Below, piece after piece: positions 7,640-17,133 of a stretch of 64,000 nucleotides of DNA. The DNA is from Nocardia donostiensis (GTDB lineage: Bacteria > Actinomycetota > Actinomycetes > Mycobacteriales > Mycobacteriaceae): positions 27,155 through 91,154 of the forward strand of contig NZ_MUKP01000025.1 in NCBI RefSeq assembly GCF_002081715.1, in the 5' to 3' direction. Position numbers and translations under genes: made by a program. A model generated the notes under the pieces. The model saw only the letters and a program-made list of their open reading frames with translations, searched no databases and was not told the origin of the DNA. Each line of letters starts with the position of its first letter. Within the stretch, counting starts at the first letter, position 1.

Positions 7640-10600
7640 TCAATCCAGGCGCAGAAATCGGGCGAGTTCGGAAAGCTTTTCCGGTGTACCGGGCAGAAAT
7701 TCGGTCAACAGCGGCGAGCGGATGATGATCGCCTTCCACATCGCCCGGCCCACCGCCCCCTGAACCAGGGCACGCGACACCAGGAACGACATACCGTACG
7801 GCGCATCCACCGGACTGGATGTGGCCAGCGACAGCAGCACCACGGCGGCCTCCCGGTTGCGGAACAACTCCGGAGTGCCCACCAGGACGTCATCGACTCT
7901 GGCGCGCGCCAGCAGGATGCGGATCCGGGCGACCTGGGCGCGGTAAGGCGTCACCACCACGATGTCGTGCGGATGCAGCCGCCGCGTCGTCGCGCCGATC
8001 GTCCACGGCAGGCCGAGCAACGCCTTGACCTGGCGCACCACCTCCCGCGCCTCCTCCTCGGATTCGGTGGAGTTGCCGTGATGATCCACCAGCACGGTGC
8101 CGATACCCGGTTCAACGCCGACGAGATGCCGGGCCAGAGTGACGGTTTCGCTGGCCCGCAGCCTGCCCTCGTAATAGCAGCGCGATATCGGCGCGCTCAC
8201 CGTGGGATGCATCCGCCAGGTGCGATCGAGGAAGTAGCCGCGGCTGGTGGGCAGCGTCGCACGGCCCGCGGTGAGCCAACCGAGCACCGAACCCCCCACC
8301 GGCTCCGGATGCGGTCCCTCCGCTGACATCGCGGGGTTGCGGTGGTTGGGCGGCCGGGGCACCGGATCCCCGACCACCAGCAGATTGCGGGCGCTCACCG
8401 CAACCGCGACGGTATCGGCCAGTGCGAAACGGCCCGCGTCGGCGATCACCAGCAGATCCAGCGCCCCGCGCGGCACCAGCCGTTCGTCGGCGAAATCGGC
8501 GGGGGAACCGCCGAGCACGCATCCGTTGATCGCGTGGGCGAGGAAACTCCGATAGCGGCCCGCCTCGATCACCGACCACTCCGGTGCGACGGCCGCCGCG
8601 TCCCGTTTGGCAATCAGCTGCGGCAGCACCCCGATCCGCACCACCGCGTCCAGCAGGTTCTCCACCGCCCCCGCCGTTGTCGCCACCACGCCCACCCGCC
8701 AGCCGTCCCGGATGACCACCCGCTCGATCACCCTGGCGATCGTCGCGGTCTTACCGGTGCCGGTGGGGCCCTGCACGGCCAGATAGGAAGCGTCGAGGTC
8801 GTGCACGGCCGTGGCGATGGCGGCCGCATGATCGCCGTGCACTTTCGGCAGCTCGTCCAGGGAACGCAAACGCGGCGCCCGCAGCGCGAGCACATCGAAC
8901 ACCGCCTGCTCGGGCAGGTTCGGCAAGGTCATCAGCAGCTGGCCCGCAGCGTATTCGACTGCGGTTTCCACACTTTCGTCCCGCTCCGGCAGCCCCGGCG
9001 CGAGCGCAACCGGCAGATCGTCGTAGGGCTCGCGACCTGGATCGAGCCTTTCCTCCAATCGCACCGTGTCGTCGAAATTCGCATCCACTGAACAGCCGAG
9101 GACCGTCGCGAGAGCCACCGCCCGCCCAGCGGCCCCGGCAGGCCGATCGTAGTAGACGTAGACAGGTGCGCCGGGAGGCAGCGGGCCGCCGGTGGCGATG
9201 CGACCGGTCAAGGTGAGGAACCGGCGCACGCTGTCGCCGCGCGGACTCAAATGCCATTTCGTGTCGAGCACAGCGTTGTCGGCCACCATCATCCCCGGCG
9301 CATCCGGCCAGTCCTCCACCGGATACCGCAGCCGATCGGCATGCGCCCACCACCTCAGCTGCCGCTCCCGCCGGTGATAACCCGACGCCGCAGCCATCAA
9401 TGCGGCAATCCGCTGCATCTCCGGACGGCTTTCCGCGTACTCTGCGAGCGCGGCTTCGACCGAGGTCGGCCTGGGTGGGGGACCGGGCTGGGTGTGGTGC
9501 GGAGCGGGTTGGGCGCTAGGGTGGGAAGCGCTGATGCGGCGTTCGGCCGCGGCGTCGAGAAGGCGATCGCGTAGCCGCAGCACGGTCAGGCAGGGTGGTT
9601 CGCCGTCTGCGTGCCCGGGAGGGGAAAGTACGCGGCGAATCCGTTCCAGCGCATAGGTTTCCTCGCCGATACGGATCGCGCTGCGCACAATCGGATACAG
9701 GTCCACCAGTACGCCGGCCCGCAACAGTTCGTCCACTGTCTCCTCTCCGGCGCCCAGGCGTGCGCTCGCGTTCAGCAGCGCCGAGCGGACTGCGGGGGTG
9801 TAGTGGAAGACGCGCAGTCCGGGATGCGTTCGCTGCCGGGAGGTGACGAAGGCGAGCACCTCGTCGAGCGCCCGCCGCTGCGCCTCCCGTGTTTCGCGGG
9901 GAATGGCTGCCTGCGGGTTCGGTTCGACCGGAATATCGCGCTGCAGTTGCACCGCGCTACGGCCGCCGAGCGCGATACGCACCTGCCGCGGCGCGATCGG
10001 TTCGATGGTGAGCGACAGATCACCCGGCGTCGGAGGTGGCAGTGCGGCCAGCGCAGCGGGGTCGACGATATCGAGTTCGGGCTTGCCGGAACGCTCCCGC
10101 CGCAACTGGATTCCGGCCTGCTCCCGCAGCCGCCGCACCACCCGCGAGGACACCGTCGCCACCGCGTCGCTGCCCGCCGCCAACCGGTCGATACTGGTGA
10201 TCCCCGCTTCCCGCAACCGGGCGCGGGTCGTGGCGTCCATCCCTGCGACCAGCAGCAGGTCGCGGGCCTCGGTGGCGGCGCGTGTGCAGGTCGGGCAGTG
10301 CGCACAGGCCAGGTAGCGCGGATCGCCCCACTGCACCGGCAGCAACTCGTTCAGTTTTTCCTCGACGATGCGCTCGAGCCGGGCGCGGCGTGCACGGAAA
10401 ACCGGGAGCAGATCGTCGAGTTCGAATACCCGACCACAACGCTGCCCCCGCTGCCCCTGCCCGAAGCGAAGCGACACCAGCGGATCGGCAGGCACGCCCG
10501 CAGTTTCCAGCGCGCGCCCCGCCCCCGCGAGCTCCACTGCCGCCGCGACAGCGTGCCTGTCGTCGCTGGTGCCGCCGTGCACGCGGTAACGGATACGGTG

Positions 10601-11065
10601 CTCGACACGCACCAGGAAATCGGCCCGCGCGACGAATCGACCATCGAAGAACGTCGCCCCGGCGATGACCGGAGCGCTGTCCCGCAGTGCCGCAAGGGTT
10701 TCGGTGTGCGCCCCATCGAGGCGCGCAACGATATCGGCGGGGCGCTCGCCGGCGCACACCCCGGCAGCGAGCGGGTAGCTGGGTGCTCCCGGCCCGCCCA
10801 CCTGTGCGACCCGAGCGCCGAAGGCGCCCAGGAACCCGGACAGCGTGTGTTCATACCCGGCGCCGCTCAGCGCACCGCCTGCGGTTCCCGGGAAGGGGGC
10901 CGGAGCATCCGGGCACGTTATGTCGGCATCTGCTCGAGGCTGCACAACCTGCGGTTCGATATTGCCGAGTTCGGCGTCGAGCGCACGCAACAGTGCGAAC
11001 TCACAGCGCGCGGCGCGTATCAGATCTGCGGTATCACAGACGACACGGTCACCGAACACGAACAC
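7640..11065 (-). CDS. TM0106-type RecB-like nuclease/SF1 helicase protein with degenerate motifs
   Basis: The 1141-residue protein has an N-terminal RecB-like region (DTADLIRAARCEFALLRALD), a Cys cluster (CAHCPTC, about residue 255) followed by a helix-hairpin segment (GITSIDRLAAG), and a C-terminal Dna2/Upf1-like helicase. The Walker A GPTGTGKT is intact (about residue 765). The Walker B, normally DEAGQ, reads IADAGRF. The usual motif VI (NVAxSRAR) reads GAVGRAMW. The nuclease E/D-x-K region reads YRVHGGTSDD. The GTG at 11065 is chosen because AGGAGGG lies 8 nt upstream and because family members begin just there; an in-frame ATG exists at 11116. It may be a structural or regulatory paralog rather than an active nuclease-helicase. 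Confidence 0.8.
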   Translation of the reverse strand: MFVFGDRVVCDTADLIRAARCEFALLRALDAELGNIEPQVVQPRADADITCPDAPAPFPGTAGGALSGAGYEHTLSGFLGAFGARVAQVGGPGAPSYPLAAGVCAGERPADIVARLDGAHTETLAALRDSAPVIAGATFFDGRFVARADFLVRVEHRIRYRVHGGTSDDRHAVAAAVELAGAGRALETAGVPADPLVSLRFGQGQRGQRCGRVFELDDLLPVFRARRARLERIVEEKLNELLPVQWGDPRYLACAHCPTCTRAATEARDLLLVAGMDATTRARLREAGITSIDRLAAGSDAVATVSSRVVRRLREQAGIQLRRERSGKPELDIVDPAALAALPPPTPGDLSLTIEPIAPRQVRIALGGRSAVQLQRDIPVEPNPQAAIPRETREAQRRALDEVLAFVTSRQRTHPGLRVFHYTPAVRSALLNASARLGAGEETVDELLRAGVLVDLYPIVRSAIRIGEETYALERIRRVLSPPGHADGEPPCLTVLRLRDRLLDAAAERRISASHPSAQPAPHHTQPGPPPRPTSVEAALAEYAESRPEMQRIAALMAAASGYHRRERQLRWWAHADRLRYPVEDWPDAPGMMVADNAVLDTKWHLSPRGDSVRRFLTLTGRIATGGPLPPGAPVYVYYDRPAGAAGRAVALATVLGCSVDANFDDTVRLEERLDPGREPYDDLPVALAPGLPERDESVETAVEYAAGQLLMTLPNLPEQAVFDVLALRAPRLRSLDELPKVHGDHAAAIATAVHDLDASYLAVQGPTGTGKTATIARVIERVVIRDGWRVGVVATTAGAVENLLDAVVRIGVLPQLIAKRDAAAVAPEWSVIEAGRYRSFLAHAINGCVLGGSPADFADERLVPRGALDLLVIADAGRFALADTVAVAVSARNLLVVGDPVPRPPNHRNPAMSAEGPHPEPVGGSVLGWLTAGRATLPTSRGYFLDRTWRMHPTVSAPISRCYYEGRLRASETVTLARHLVGVEPGIGTVLVDHHGNSTESEEEAREVVRQVKALLGLPWTIGATTRRLHPHDIVVVTPYRAQVARIRILLARARVDDVLVGTPELFRNREAAVVLLSLATSSPVDAPYGMSFLVSRALVQGAVGRAMWKAIIIRSPLLTEFLPGTPEKLSELARFLRLD

Positions 11066-11178
11066 AAACGCGGCCCTCCTGTGTCCATCCGCACCGCTGT
11101 GCGCTTCCTCGCGCATCGGACGGCAACACTGTAGTCACCTGGGCCGATCTCGAAGCACCACCCCCACCCTGGCGGCGA

Positions 11179-12984
11179 TCAGGAACGCGGCTTACGCCGC
11201 TCCTGACGTTTCCCGCCGTCGCGATCGCGGCGCGGACCACGGCTGAACGCGCGGTGCGTGGGCGGCCCCTGATCCAGTTGCAGCTGGATGAGCACGCCGC
11301 TGATCCTGGTGCTGCGCAGCGCCTCCAGCGTCTCCGGCGGCAGCTGTGCGGGCAGCTCAACCAAACTGTGGTCGGGACGAATGCTGATATGCCCGAAATC
11401 GCTGCGGCGCAGCCCGCCCTCGTTGGCGATAGCGCCGACGATCGCGCCGGGCACCACGCGGTGGCGTTTGCCGACGCTGATCCGGTAGGTGGCGAAGTCG
11501 CCGCCGCCCCGCCCCCGCGGGGCCGTACCGCCGCGGCGGTCGTCGTCGAACCTGCGGGGGTCGCGCTCGCGGTGCGGACGTTCGGACGGTTCGGGTTCGG
11601 GTTCGAGGAAGAAGTTGTCGCCGTCGTGCGCGCTCACCGCCAGCGCGGCCGCGATATCGGCCAGCGGGGTGTCGTGTTCGCGCTCGTAGTCCTCGATCAG
11701 GGTGCGGAACAGCGCCAGATTGTCCGAGCTGAGGTTCTCGGTGATCGCATCGCCGAACTTGGACACCCGCTGCGCGTTCACGTCGTCGACGGTGGGTAGC
11801 TGCATCTCCAGCAACGGATGCCGGGTGGCGCGTTCGATCGACTTGAGCAGATGCCGTTCCCGCGGCGCGACGAACAGCAGCGCCTCACCGCTGCGACCCG
11901 CGCGCCCGGTGCGGCCGATGCGATGCACATAGGACTCGGTGTCGTGCGGGATGTCGTAGTTGACCACATGCGAGATCCGGTCCACATCGAGGCCGCGTGC
12001 GGCGACATCGGTGGCGACCAGGATGTCGAGTGTGCCCGCCTTCAACTGGCCGATGGTGCGTTCCCGCTGCGCCTGGGCGATATCACCGTTGATGGCCGCA
12101 GCCGAGAAACCGCGGGCGCGCAGTTTCTCCGCCAACTCCTCGGTGGCCTGTTTGGTGCGGACGAAGATGATCATCGCCTCGAACGACTCCACCTCGAGGA
12201 TGCGGGTGAGCGCGTCGAGTTTGCGCTGATGCGAGACCAGCACCCAGCGCTGGCTGATATTGGTGTTTGTCGAGGTCTTGGCCTTGACCGTGATCTCGAC
12301 CGGATGGTGCAGATACTGTTTGGAGATCTTGCGGATCGCCGCGGGCATCGTCGCCGAGAACAGCGCCACCTGCTTCTGCGACGGGGTGTCGGCGAGGATG
12401 CGCTCGACATCCTCCTGGAACCCCATCTTCAGCATTTCGTCGGCCTCGTCGAGTACCAGGTACTGCAGCTTCGACAGATCGAGCGTGCCCTTCTCCAAGT
12501 GGTCGATGACCCGGCCCGGGGTACCGACAACCACCTGCGCGCCGCGGCGCAGCCCGGACAGCTGCACGCCGTAGCTCTGCCCGCCGTAGATGGGGAGCAC
12601 ATGCAGGCCGGGCATATGCGCGGCGTAGCGGCCGAACGCCTCGGCAACCTGGATCGCCAGCTCACGGGTGGGGGCGAGCACCAGCGCGCGCGGATGTTTG
12701 CCCTCGGCCTGCTGCAAACCCATCAGGATCGGGATGGCGAAGGCAGCGGTTTTACCGGTGCCCGTCTGTGCCAGACCGACCACATCCGCGCCGTCGAGCA
12801 GCGGGGGAATGGTCGCGGCCTGGATGGGGGAGGGGGATTCGTAGCCGACATCGGCGATGGCCGCGAGGATGCGGTCATCGATTCCCAGATCGGCGAAGGA
12901 CGGGCCTGCAGTGTTCGTGCCGTCGTCACCTGGAGCGTCGTCGCCGGTAACGCCGGTAACCCTGTCGACCTGTTTGGTGCTCAT
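11179..12984 (-). CDS. deaD: DEAD-box ATP-dependent RNA helicase (DeaD/CsdA type)
   Basis: The 601-residue protein has all core motifs in order: Q motif (FADLGIDDRILAAI), AQTGTGKT, PTRELAIQ, GTPGR, DEAD, SAT, ARGLDVDRISHVVNYD and HRIGRTGRAGR. A C-terminal DbpA-type RNA-binding domain follows (RISVGKRHRVVPGAIVGAI), after an acidic/Arg-rich linker. The expected role is RNA remodelling in ribosome assembly or cold adaptation. The ATG at 12984 (MSTKQVD) is used; the frame is open further upstream, but that part is not family-like. It is divergent from the nitrilase-family gene, with 62 nt between the start codons. Confidence 0.95.
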   Translation of the reverse strand: MSTKQVDRVTGVTGDDAPGDDGTNTAGPSFADLGIDDRILAAIADVGYESPSPIQAATIPPLLDGADVVGLAQTGTGKTAAFAIPILMGLQQAEGKHPRALVLAPTRELAIQVAEAFGRYAAHMPGLHVLPIYGGQSYGVQLSGLRRGAQVVVGTPGRVIDHLEKGTLDLSKLQYLVLDEADEMLKMGFQEDVERILADTPSQKQVALFSATMPAAIRKISKQYLHHPVEITVKAKTSTNTNISQRWVLVSHQRKLDALTRILEVESFEAMIIFVRTKQATEELAEKLRARGFSAAAINGDIAQAQRERTIGQLKAGTLDILVATDVAARGLDVDRISHVVNYDIPHDTESYVHRIGRTGRAGRSGEALLFVAPRERHLLKSIERATRHPLLEMQLPTVDDVNAQRVSKFGDAITENLSSDNLALFRTLIEDYEREHDTPLADIAAALAVSAHDGDNFFLEPEPEPSERPHRERDPRRFDDDRRGGTAPRGRGGGDFATYRISVGKRHRVVPGAIVGAIANEGGLRRSDFGHISIRPDHSLVELPAQLPPETLEALRSTRISGVLIQLQLDQGPPTHRAFSRGPRRDRDGGKRQERRKPRS

Positions 12985-13046
12985 TGAGCAGCAGTTTACT
13001 GCCTGGTGCTGGTACTCCCGGCCACCGGCCCAATACCGTGAGGGCC

Positions 13047-13901
13047 ATGGGACCGGACATATCACCCTCGGCCGGGCAGCCGCGCTCGGCCCAGCTCACC
13101 ATTGCGGCGGTGCAGTTCGCGCCGTATACCGATGTCTCGGCCAACCTCTCGGCGTTGGCCGGGCACGTCCGTGCCGCCGCCGAACGCGGCGCACGGCTGG
13201 TGGTCGCGCCCGAATATTCGATGTTCGCGACAGCACGACTGGACCGGCGGGTGGTGGCGGCGGCCGAACCGCTGGACGGTCCGTTCGTCACCGGTCTCGC
13301 CGAGCTGGCCAGGGAAACGGGCGTGCACCTGGTCGCCGGGGTGGCCGAGACGGCAGAGCCGGGCGACGACCGCATCCACAACACCCTGGTCACCCTCGCT
13401 CCCGACGGCTCGCTGATCGCGCACTACCGGAAGGTGCACCTCTACGACGCGTTCGGTCAGTGCGAATCCGATATCGTCCGCCCCGGCCCCATCGATGAGC
13501 CCGCCACCTTCACCGTCGACGGTGTGACCTTCGGCATGCAGACCTGCTTCGACCTGCGTTTCCCGGAAGGCTGCCGCCGGGTGGCCGCGGCGGGCGCACA
13601 GGTGCTGCTGCTACCGGCGCAGTGGATACCCGGCCCGGGCAAAATCGACCAGTGGACGACGCTGCTGCGCGCCCGCGCCATCGAAAACACCGTCTACGTC
13701 GCCGCCGCCGACCAATGCGGGCCGCGCGGCGCGGGCTGCTCACTGATCATCGACCCCGCGGGGACGGTGCTCGCCCGACTGGACGACGAGCCGGGCGTCA
13801 TCTTCGGTGATATCGACCTCGACCAGCTGGCGCGGGTACGTGAGCGCAACCCCAGCCTGGCATTGCGCAGATTCACGATCAGCGGGCGTGCAGCGGAGTA
13901 G
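13047..13901 (+). CDS. Carbon-nitrogen hydrolase (nitrilase superfamily amidase)
   Basis: The 284-residue protein has the Glu-Lys-Cys triad: Glu in VVAPEYSMF, Lys in HYRKVHLYDAFG, Cys in MQTCFDLRFPE. The order and spacing match the Nit/aliphatic-amidase branches. It ends with SLIIDPAGTVLARL and ERNPSLALRRF. It should hydrolyse an amide or deaminated-thiol substrate in the cytosol; the substrate is unknown. The ATG at 13047 follows a GAGGG-like site. The phosphoribosyltransferase gene follows 11 nt downstream, so the two are probably one transcript. Confidence 0.9.
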   Translation: MGPDISPSAGQPRSAQLTIAAVQFAPYTDVSANLSALAGHVRAAAERGARLVVAPEYSMFATARLDRRVVAAAEPLDGPFVTGLAELARETGVHLVAGVAETAEPGDDRIHNTLVTLAPDGSLIAHYRKVHLYDAFGQCESDIVRPGPIDEPATFTVDGVTFGMQTCFDLRFPEGCRRVAAAGAQVLLLPAQWIPGPGKIDQWTTLLRARAIENTVYVAAADQCGPRGAGCSLIIDPAGTVLARLDDEPGVIFGDIDLDQLARVRERNPSLALRRFTISGRAAE

Positions 13902-13912
13902 CGTTCGAGGTG

Positions 13913-14548
13913 ATGGTCTACTCCGATCGGGTCTCGGCCGGACGTACGCTGGGTCGCGAACTGACGCACCTGCGCGCGGCGCATCCGCTGGTGCTCGGTC
14001 TGCCCCGTGGCGGGGTTCCGGTGGCTGCCGCGGTGCGCGAGGTGATCGGCGGCGATCTGGACATTCTCCTGGTGCGCAAACTGGGTGTGCCGTGGCAGCA
14101 GGAACTGGCGGCGGGCGCGATCGGTGAAGACGGCGCGAAGGTGATCAACAACGTGATCCTGCAGCACACCGGGCTCACCCTGGACCGGCTGGCCGAGCTG
14201 GAGAAAGCCGAACGCGCCGAACTGGAGCGCCGCCGGGTGCTGTGGCGCGGTGATACCGCCGCCATACCGCTGGCCGGGCGCACCGTGGTGATCGTCGACG
14301 ACGGTATGGCCACCGGCGCGACCACGGCGGTCGCCTGCCGAGTGGCCAGGCTGCGTCAGCCGGAACGGCTCGTGGTCGCGGTGCCGGTGTCCTCGCCGGA
14401 GGCACTGTACCGGGTGCAAGCCGAGGCCGACGAGGTGGTCTGCCCGCTGGTACCCGACACCCTCGGCGGTGTCGGCAACGCCTACCGCGACTTCCATCAG
14501 CTCGACGACAGCGAAGTCACCGAACTGCTCCGGGCCGCGCCTCGCTGA
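13913..14548 (+). CDS. Phosphoribosyltransferase family protein
   Basis: The 211-residue type I PRTase has the PRPP-binding motif VVIVDDGMATGAT at about residue 125, and the N-terminal block PLVLGLPRGGVPVAAAV. The hood segment suggests the small stand-alone PRTases often found beside hydrolases or erythromycin-esterase-like domains, not a clear purine salvage enzyme. GTG 13910 directly precedes ATG 13913; the ATG is used. It probably forms an operon with the amidase gene immediately upstream. The 132-nt gap after it shows no feature. Confidence 0.88.
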   Translation: MVYSDRVSAGRTLGRELTHLRAAHPLVLGLPRGGVPVAAAVREVIGGDLDILLVRKLGVPWQQELAAGAIGEDGAKVINNVILQHTGLTLDRLAELEKAERAELERRRVLWRGDTAAIPLAGRTVVIVDDGMATGATTAVACRVARLRQPERLVVAVPVSSPEALYRVQAEADEVVCPLVPDTLGGVGNAYRDFHQLDDSEVTELLRAAPR

Positions 14549-14680
14549 TAACCGGCGCTACAGCGTGTCCGCCCGGCGGTCGGGCGATCAGCTGAGGCAT
14601 GGCGCGAGTGGGTTGGAGAACAAGCCAAGGCCGGAGAGCCCTCGGCAAGCTACCCGGGGACGACCGTGCACACGCGCTCG

Positions 14681-15448
14681 TCAGTGGTCGACGAACACCG
14701 AGCGCTGGGCGGCGGCGATCATCGGGCGCAGGGCGGCGGCGAAGCTTTCCGCGGTGACGGCGGCGATGTCCACGTCGGTGCCGGTGCGTATCGCGTACCG
14801 GCCGTCGCCGGTCACATCAATCCAGCACAGCACGCCGAACGGGCGCGTCTGTCCGTCCCGGCGCACCGACACCACGATCTGGCCGATACCGTCTCGGCGC
14901 TGTTTGAGCAGTTTGCGGATACGGGCGGGCACGGTCGGGCCGGCCACCGGCATGGTGACCAGGTCCCGGCTGTCCTCGGTGACTTTCGCCAGCGGCGCGC
15001 TGAGCCGGGCCAGCGTGCCCGCGGTGTTCGCGGGCAGTGCGCGCACCACGCGGCCGGGGAGTGAGACTGCCGCGCCGACACTGATCCACAGTTCGGCGCC
15101 CCGGTCCGGAGCGGGGCCGGGACGTTGCGCCGCGACCACCGCGATATTGCCTGCTGCGGCGCCGAGCACCCGCACGGGTCGCGTGACGCCGGCGCCGTCG
15201 CCGTGCTGTCCGAACACCTCCACGGATACCTCGGGGCGTCCGAGCACCCGCAGCGCGGCTTCCAGGTCGGCGTCGAGGGTGTCGTCGCACCATTGCTGCA
15301 GAGCGGGCAGCTGGGCGGCGCGTTCGGCGGTGTCGCGGGCGGAGAGCCGGACCGCAAGCGGGTAGGGAATGCGGTCGCCGTCGGTTCGGGCCCAGGCCAG
15401 CGCGAACTGGTCCGGGGTGAGCGTCCAGTTCAATCCTCTTCGGTCCAT
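14681..15448 (-). CDS. EspG-family ESX secretion-associated chaperone
   Basis: The 255-residue protein starts with LNWTLTPDQFALAWARTDGDRIPYPL, the typical EspG opening. It carries the DGIGQIVVSVRRDGQTR and ITVT-type blocks near the C-terminus and ends with a long helix. EspG proteins bind the tips of PE/PPE dimers in the cytosol and keep them export-competent. Its start codon lies 19 nt inside the PPE-like gene, showing tight coupling with its presumed client. No EccC, EccD or MycP gene is present in the window. Confidence 0.85.
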   Translation of the reverse strand: MDRRGLNWTLTPDQFALAWARTDGDRIPYPLAVRLSARDTAERAAQLPALQQWCDDTLDADLEAALRVLGRPEVSVEVFGQHGDGAGVTRPVRVLGAAAGNIAVVAAQRPGPAPDRGAELWISVGAAVSLPGRVVRALPANTAGTLARLSAPLAKVTEDSRDLVTMPVAGPTVPARIRKLLKQRRDGIGQIVVSVRRDGQTRPFGVLCWIDVTGDGRYAIRTGTDVDIAAVTAESFAAALRPMIAAAQRSVFVDH

Positions 15449-16704
15449 TCACCGAGCACGGGCGGGGTGGTGGGGTCCATCGCGCCGATCAGTTCGCCGT
15501 GCTCGTCGGAGGGTTCCAGGAAAGTCGAATCGTCGTCGATGAAGTGCAGATCGTCATCGAGTTCGTCTTCGGCCTCGGAGTTGCGGGACGCCGCGGCCGC
15601 GGTGTTGCGTGCGGCGGCGCTCGGCCCGGAACGCGGGGTGTCGGAGGCGGCCATCGCCCCGCCCATCAGCCCGCCGACCGCACCCGCACCCATACCGGTG
15701 ATGGCTTCAGTGCCCGAATTATCGCGCCGCTCTTGGCGTTTGCGCTGATCATCCGAGGAGGAGGCAGGTGCTGTCACCGGAACCGATGCGGCCGCCGCGG
15801 AAACGCTCGTGGCCGGGCCGGTGGACGCCGGGGTGACGGGACGGTCGGTGGCGGTCCAAGCGGTAGGGGCGGTGGACGCGGGGGTGGTGGCCGTGGACGG
15901 TGTGGTGTGGGCGGGTGCGGACGGCGCGGGGGTCGGTGTGGTGGCCGGGGAAGCTGTGGGAGTAGGGGACGGGGAATGCGCTGCCGGAGCGGTGCTCTGG
16001 GGTTCGGCGGCAGGGTTGCTCACCATGGTGGCGGCCGGGCGTGCCGGTGACTGCCCGGCCGCTGGTTCGGGGTTGGCGATACCGGTGGACAGCGCACCGG
16101 TGGGGGTAGTCGAGGCGGGCGCGCCGGAGGTGGCGGGGATTTCGGGGAAGGCTGGCACCCCGGACCCGGTGGGAACGAAGGCGCCGATGTAGACGCTGTC
16201 CATCATCCGCACCACGTCCTGCCTGGCGTTCTCGGCGCCGCGAGCAACGGAGGCGTTCTCGCTGGCCTGCGACGGATCCAGCAGTGCGGCAGTGAGATCG
16301 GGTTCGGCAGCCGACGGCTCACCGACACCGGCACGCAGCGTTTCGGCGGCGTCACCGGCCTGGCTCAACCGCAGACCGACCGCGGCCATCACATCTGCGA
16401 GCTCCCGCCCGGTCCGCTCGAAATCGCGGATCGCCGCGGCGGCGCCGCCGGCGGCGGCACCGCGCCAGCCGTCGGCGATGGCGGCGCCGATCTCGGTGTG
16501 CGCCTGTCCGACCGCATCGGCCAGGGCCGTGGCGGCACCCTGCCAGGACTGCTGCCCGGACAGCAGCACCGCCGGGTTCATCAGCTGGACTCCGGCGTGG
16601 ATCTCCTGATGGGTCAGGTTGTCGAAAACCTCGACGGTGGAGGCGTATTCGGGGTCGACGCGTTCGTACTCGCCGCGCCGCGCACCCCTCGGCATCTCAC
16701 GCAT
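15430..16704 (-). CDS. PPE-like / WXG-domain ESX substrate with disordered tail
   Basis: The 424-residue protein has an N-terminal helical domain with SWQGAA and DGWRGAAAGGAAAAI (WXG-type turn, about residue 90), resembling Nocardia/Rhodococcus PPE-like ESX substrates. From about residue 195 it is a long Pro/Thr/Ala/Ser-rich tail, then a GMGAGAVGGLMGGAMA segment and an acidic C-terminus with DELDDDLHF and GEWTEED. ATG 16704 overlaps the stop of the upstream WXG-like gene; ATG 16695 is an alternative. It is likely exported as a dimer with the upstream product, with EspG as chaperone. Confidence 0.8.
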   Translation of the reverse strand: MREMPRGARRGEYERVDPEYASTVEVFDNLTHQEIHAGVQLMNPAVLLSGQQSWQGAATALADAVGQAHTEIGAAIADGWRGAAAGGAAAAIRDFERTGRELADVMAAVGLRLSQAGDAAETLRAGVGEPSAAEPDLTAALLDPSQASENASVARGAENARQDVVRMMDSVYIGAFVPTGSGVPAFPEIPATSGAPASTTPTGALSTGIANPEPAAGQSPARPAATMVSNPAAEPQSTAPAAHSPSPTPTASPATTPTPAPSAPAHTTPSTATTPASTAPTAWTATDRPVTPASTGPATSVSAAAASVPVTAPASSSDDQRKRQERRDNSGTEAITGMGAGAVGGLMGGAMAASDTPRSGPSAAARNTAAAASRNSEAEDELDDDLHFIDDDSTFLEPSDEHGELIGAMDPTTPPVLGEWTEED

Positions 16705-17092
16705 CGACCGCTCCCACGCCCACTGCGGTATCGCCCGCTGTGGCCAGCGTCGCCGCCAGCGCATCATCGGTGTCCTGGTAGGCGAGGGCCGCCACGCGGA
16801 AGGTGTGGGCGAGTTCCCTGGCCCCCGCGGCATATTCGCGCAGCGCGCCGATCGCTCCGGTCGCCTTGTCCTCGAAACCGCGACGCAGCGCGGCGCCGGA
16901 ATCGAAACCGCCGAAACCCGGCAGCGAGGTGGCGGCGGTCAGCGCCTGGATCTGCGCTTCGACCTGATCGGCGAGCTGCTCATAGCGCTGCGCGCACCGT
17001 TCGTGTGCGCCCTCGGCAACCAGCACCCCGTCGATCCACAACTGCCCGTCCTCGACCGCAGAGCCGAGCGCGGCAATACTGTTCGGCCGCAT
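16697..17092 (-). CDS. Small WXG-like ESX partner protein
   Basis: The 131-residue all-helical protein starts at ATG 17092 (MRPNSIAALGSAVEDG), preceded by GGGAAGGGGGAC. A longer frame upstream is not used. It has two long helices flanking a GFGGFDSG turn and lies first in a three-gene operon before the PPE-like and EspG genes. The size and position fit a PE/WXG100-type partner. There is no clear C-terminal YxxxD/E signal. It overlaps the next gene by 8 nt. Confidence 0.75.
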   Translation of the reverse strand: MRPNSIAALGSAVEDGQLWIDGVLVAEGAHERCAQRYEQLADQVEAQIQALTAATSLPGFGGFDSGAALRRGFEDKATGAIGALREYAAGARELAHTFRVAALAYQDTDDALAATLATAGDTAVGVGAVDA

Positions 17093-17133
17093 CCCGTCCC
17101 CCTTCCCTGATCCGCTGTCCGCGCAGCTTCGGT

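Noticed and set aside
9611..11134. A 507-codon plus-strand open frame opposite the TM0106-type gene
   Set aside because: Arg/Gln-rich, without motifs; the minus-strand gene is intact with a strong ribosome-binding site.
13784..14680. Search for tRNA or other structured RNA in gaps
   Set aside because: No cloverleaf or known RNA pattern seen here or in other gaps of the window.
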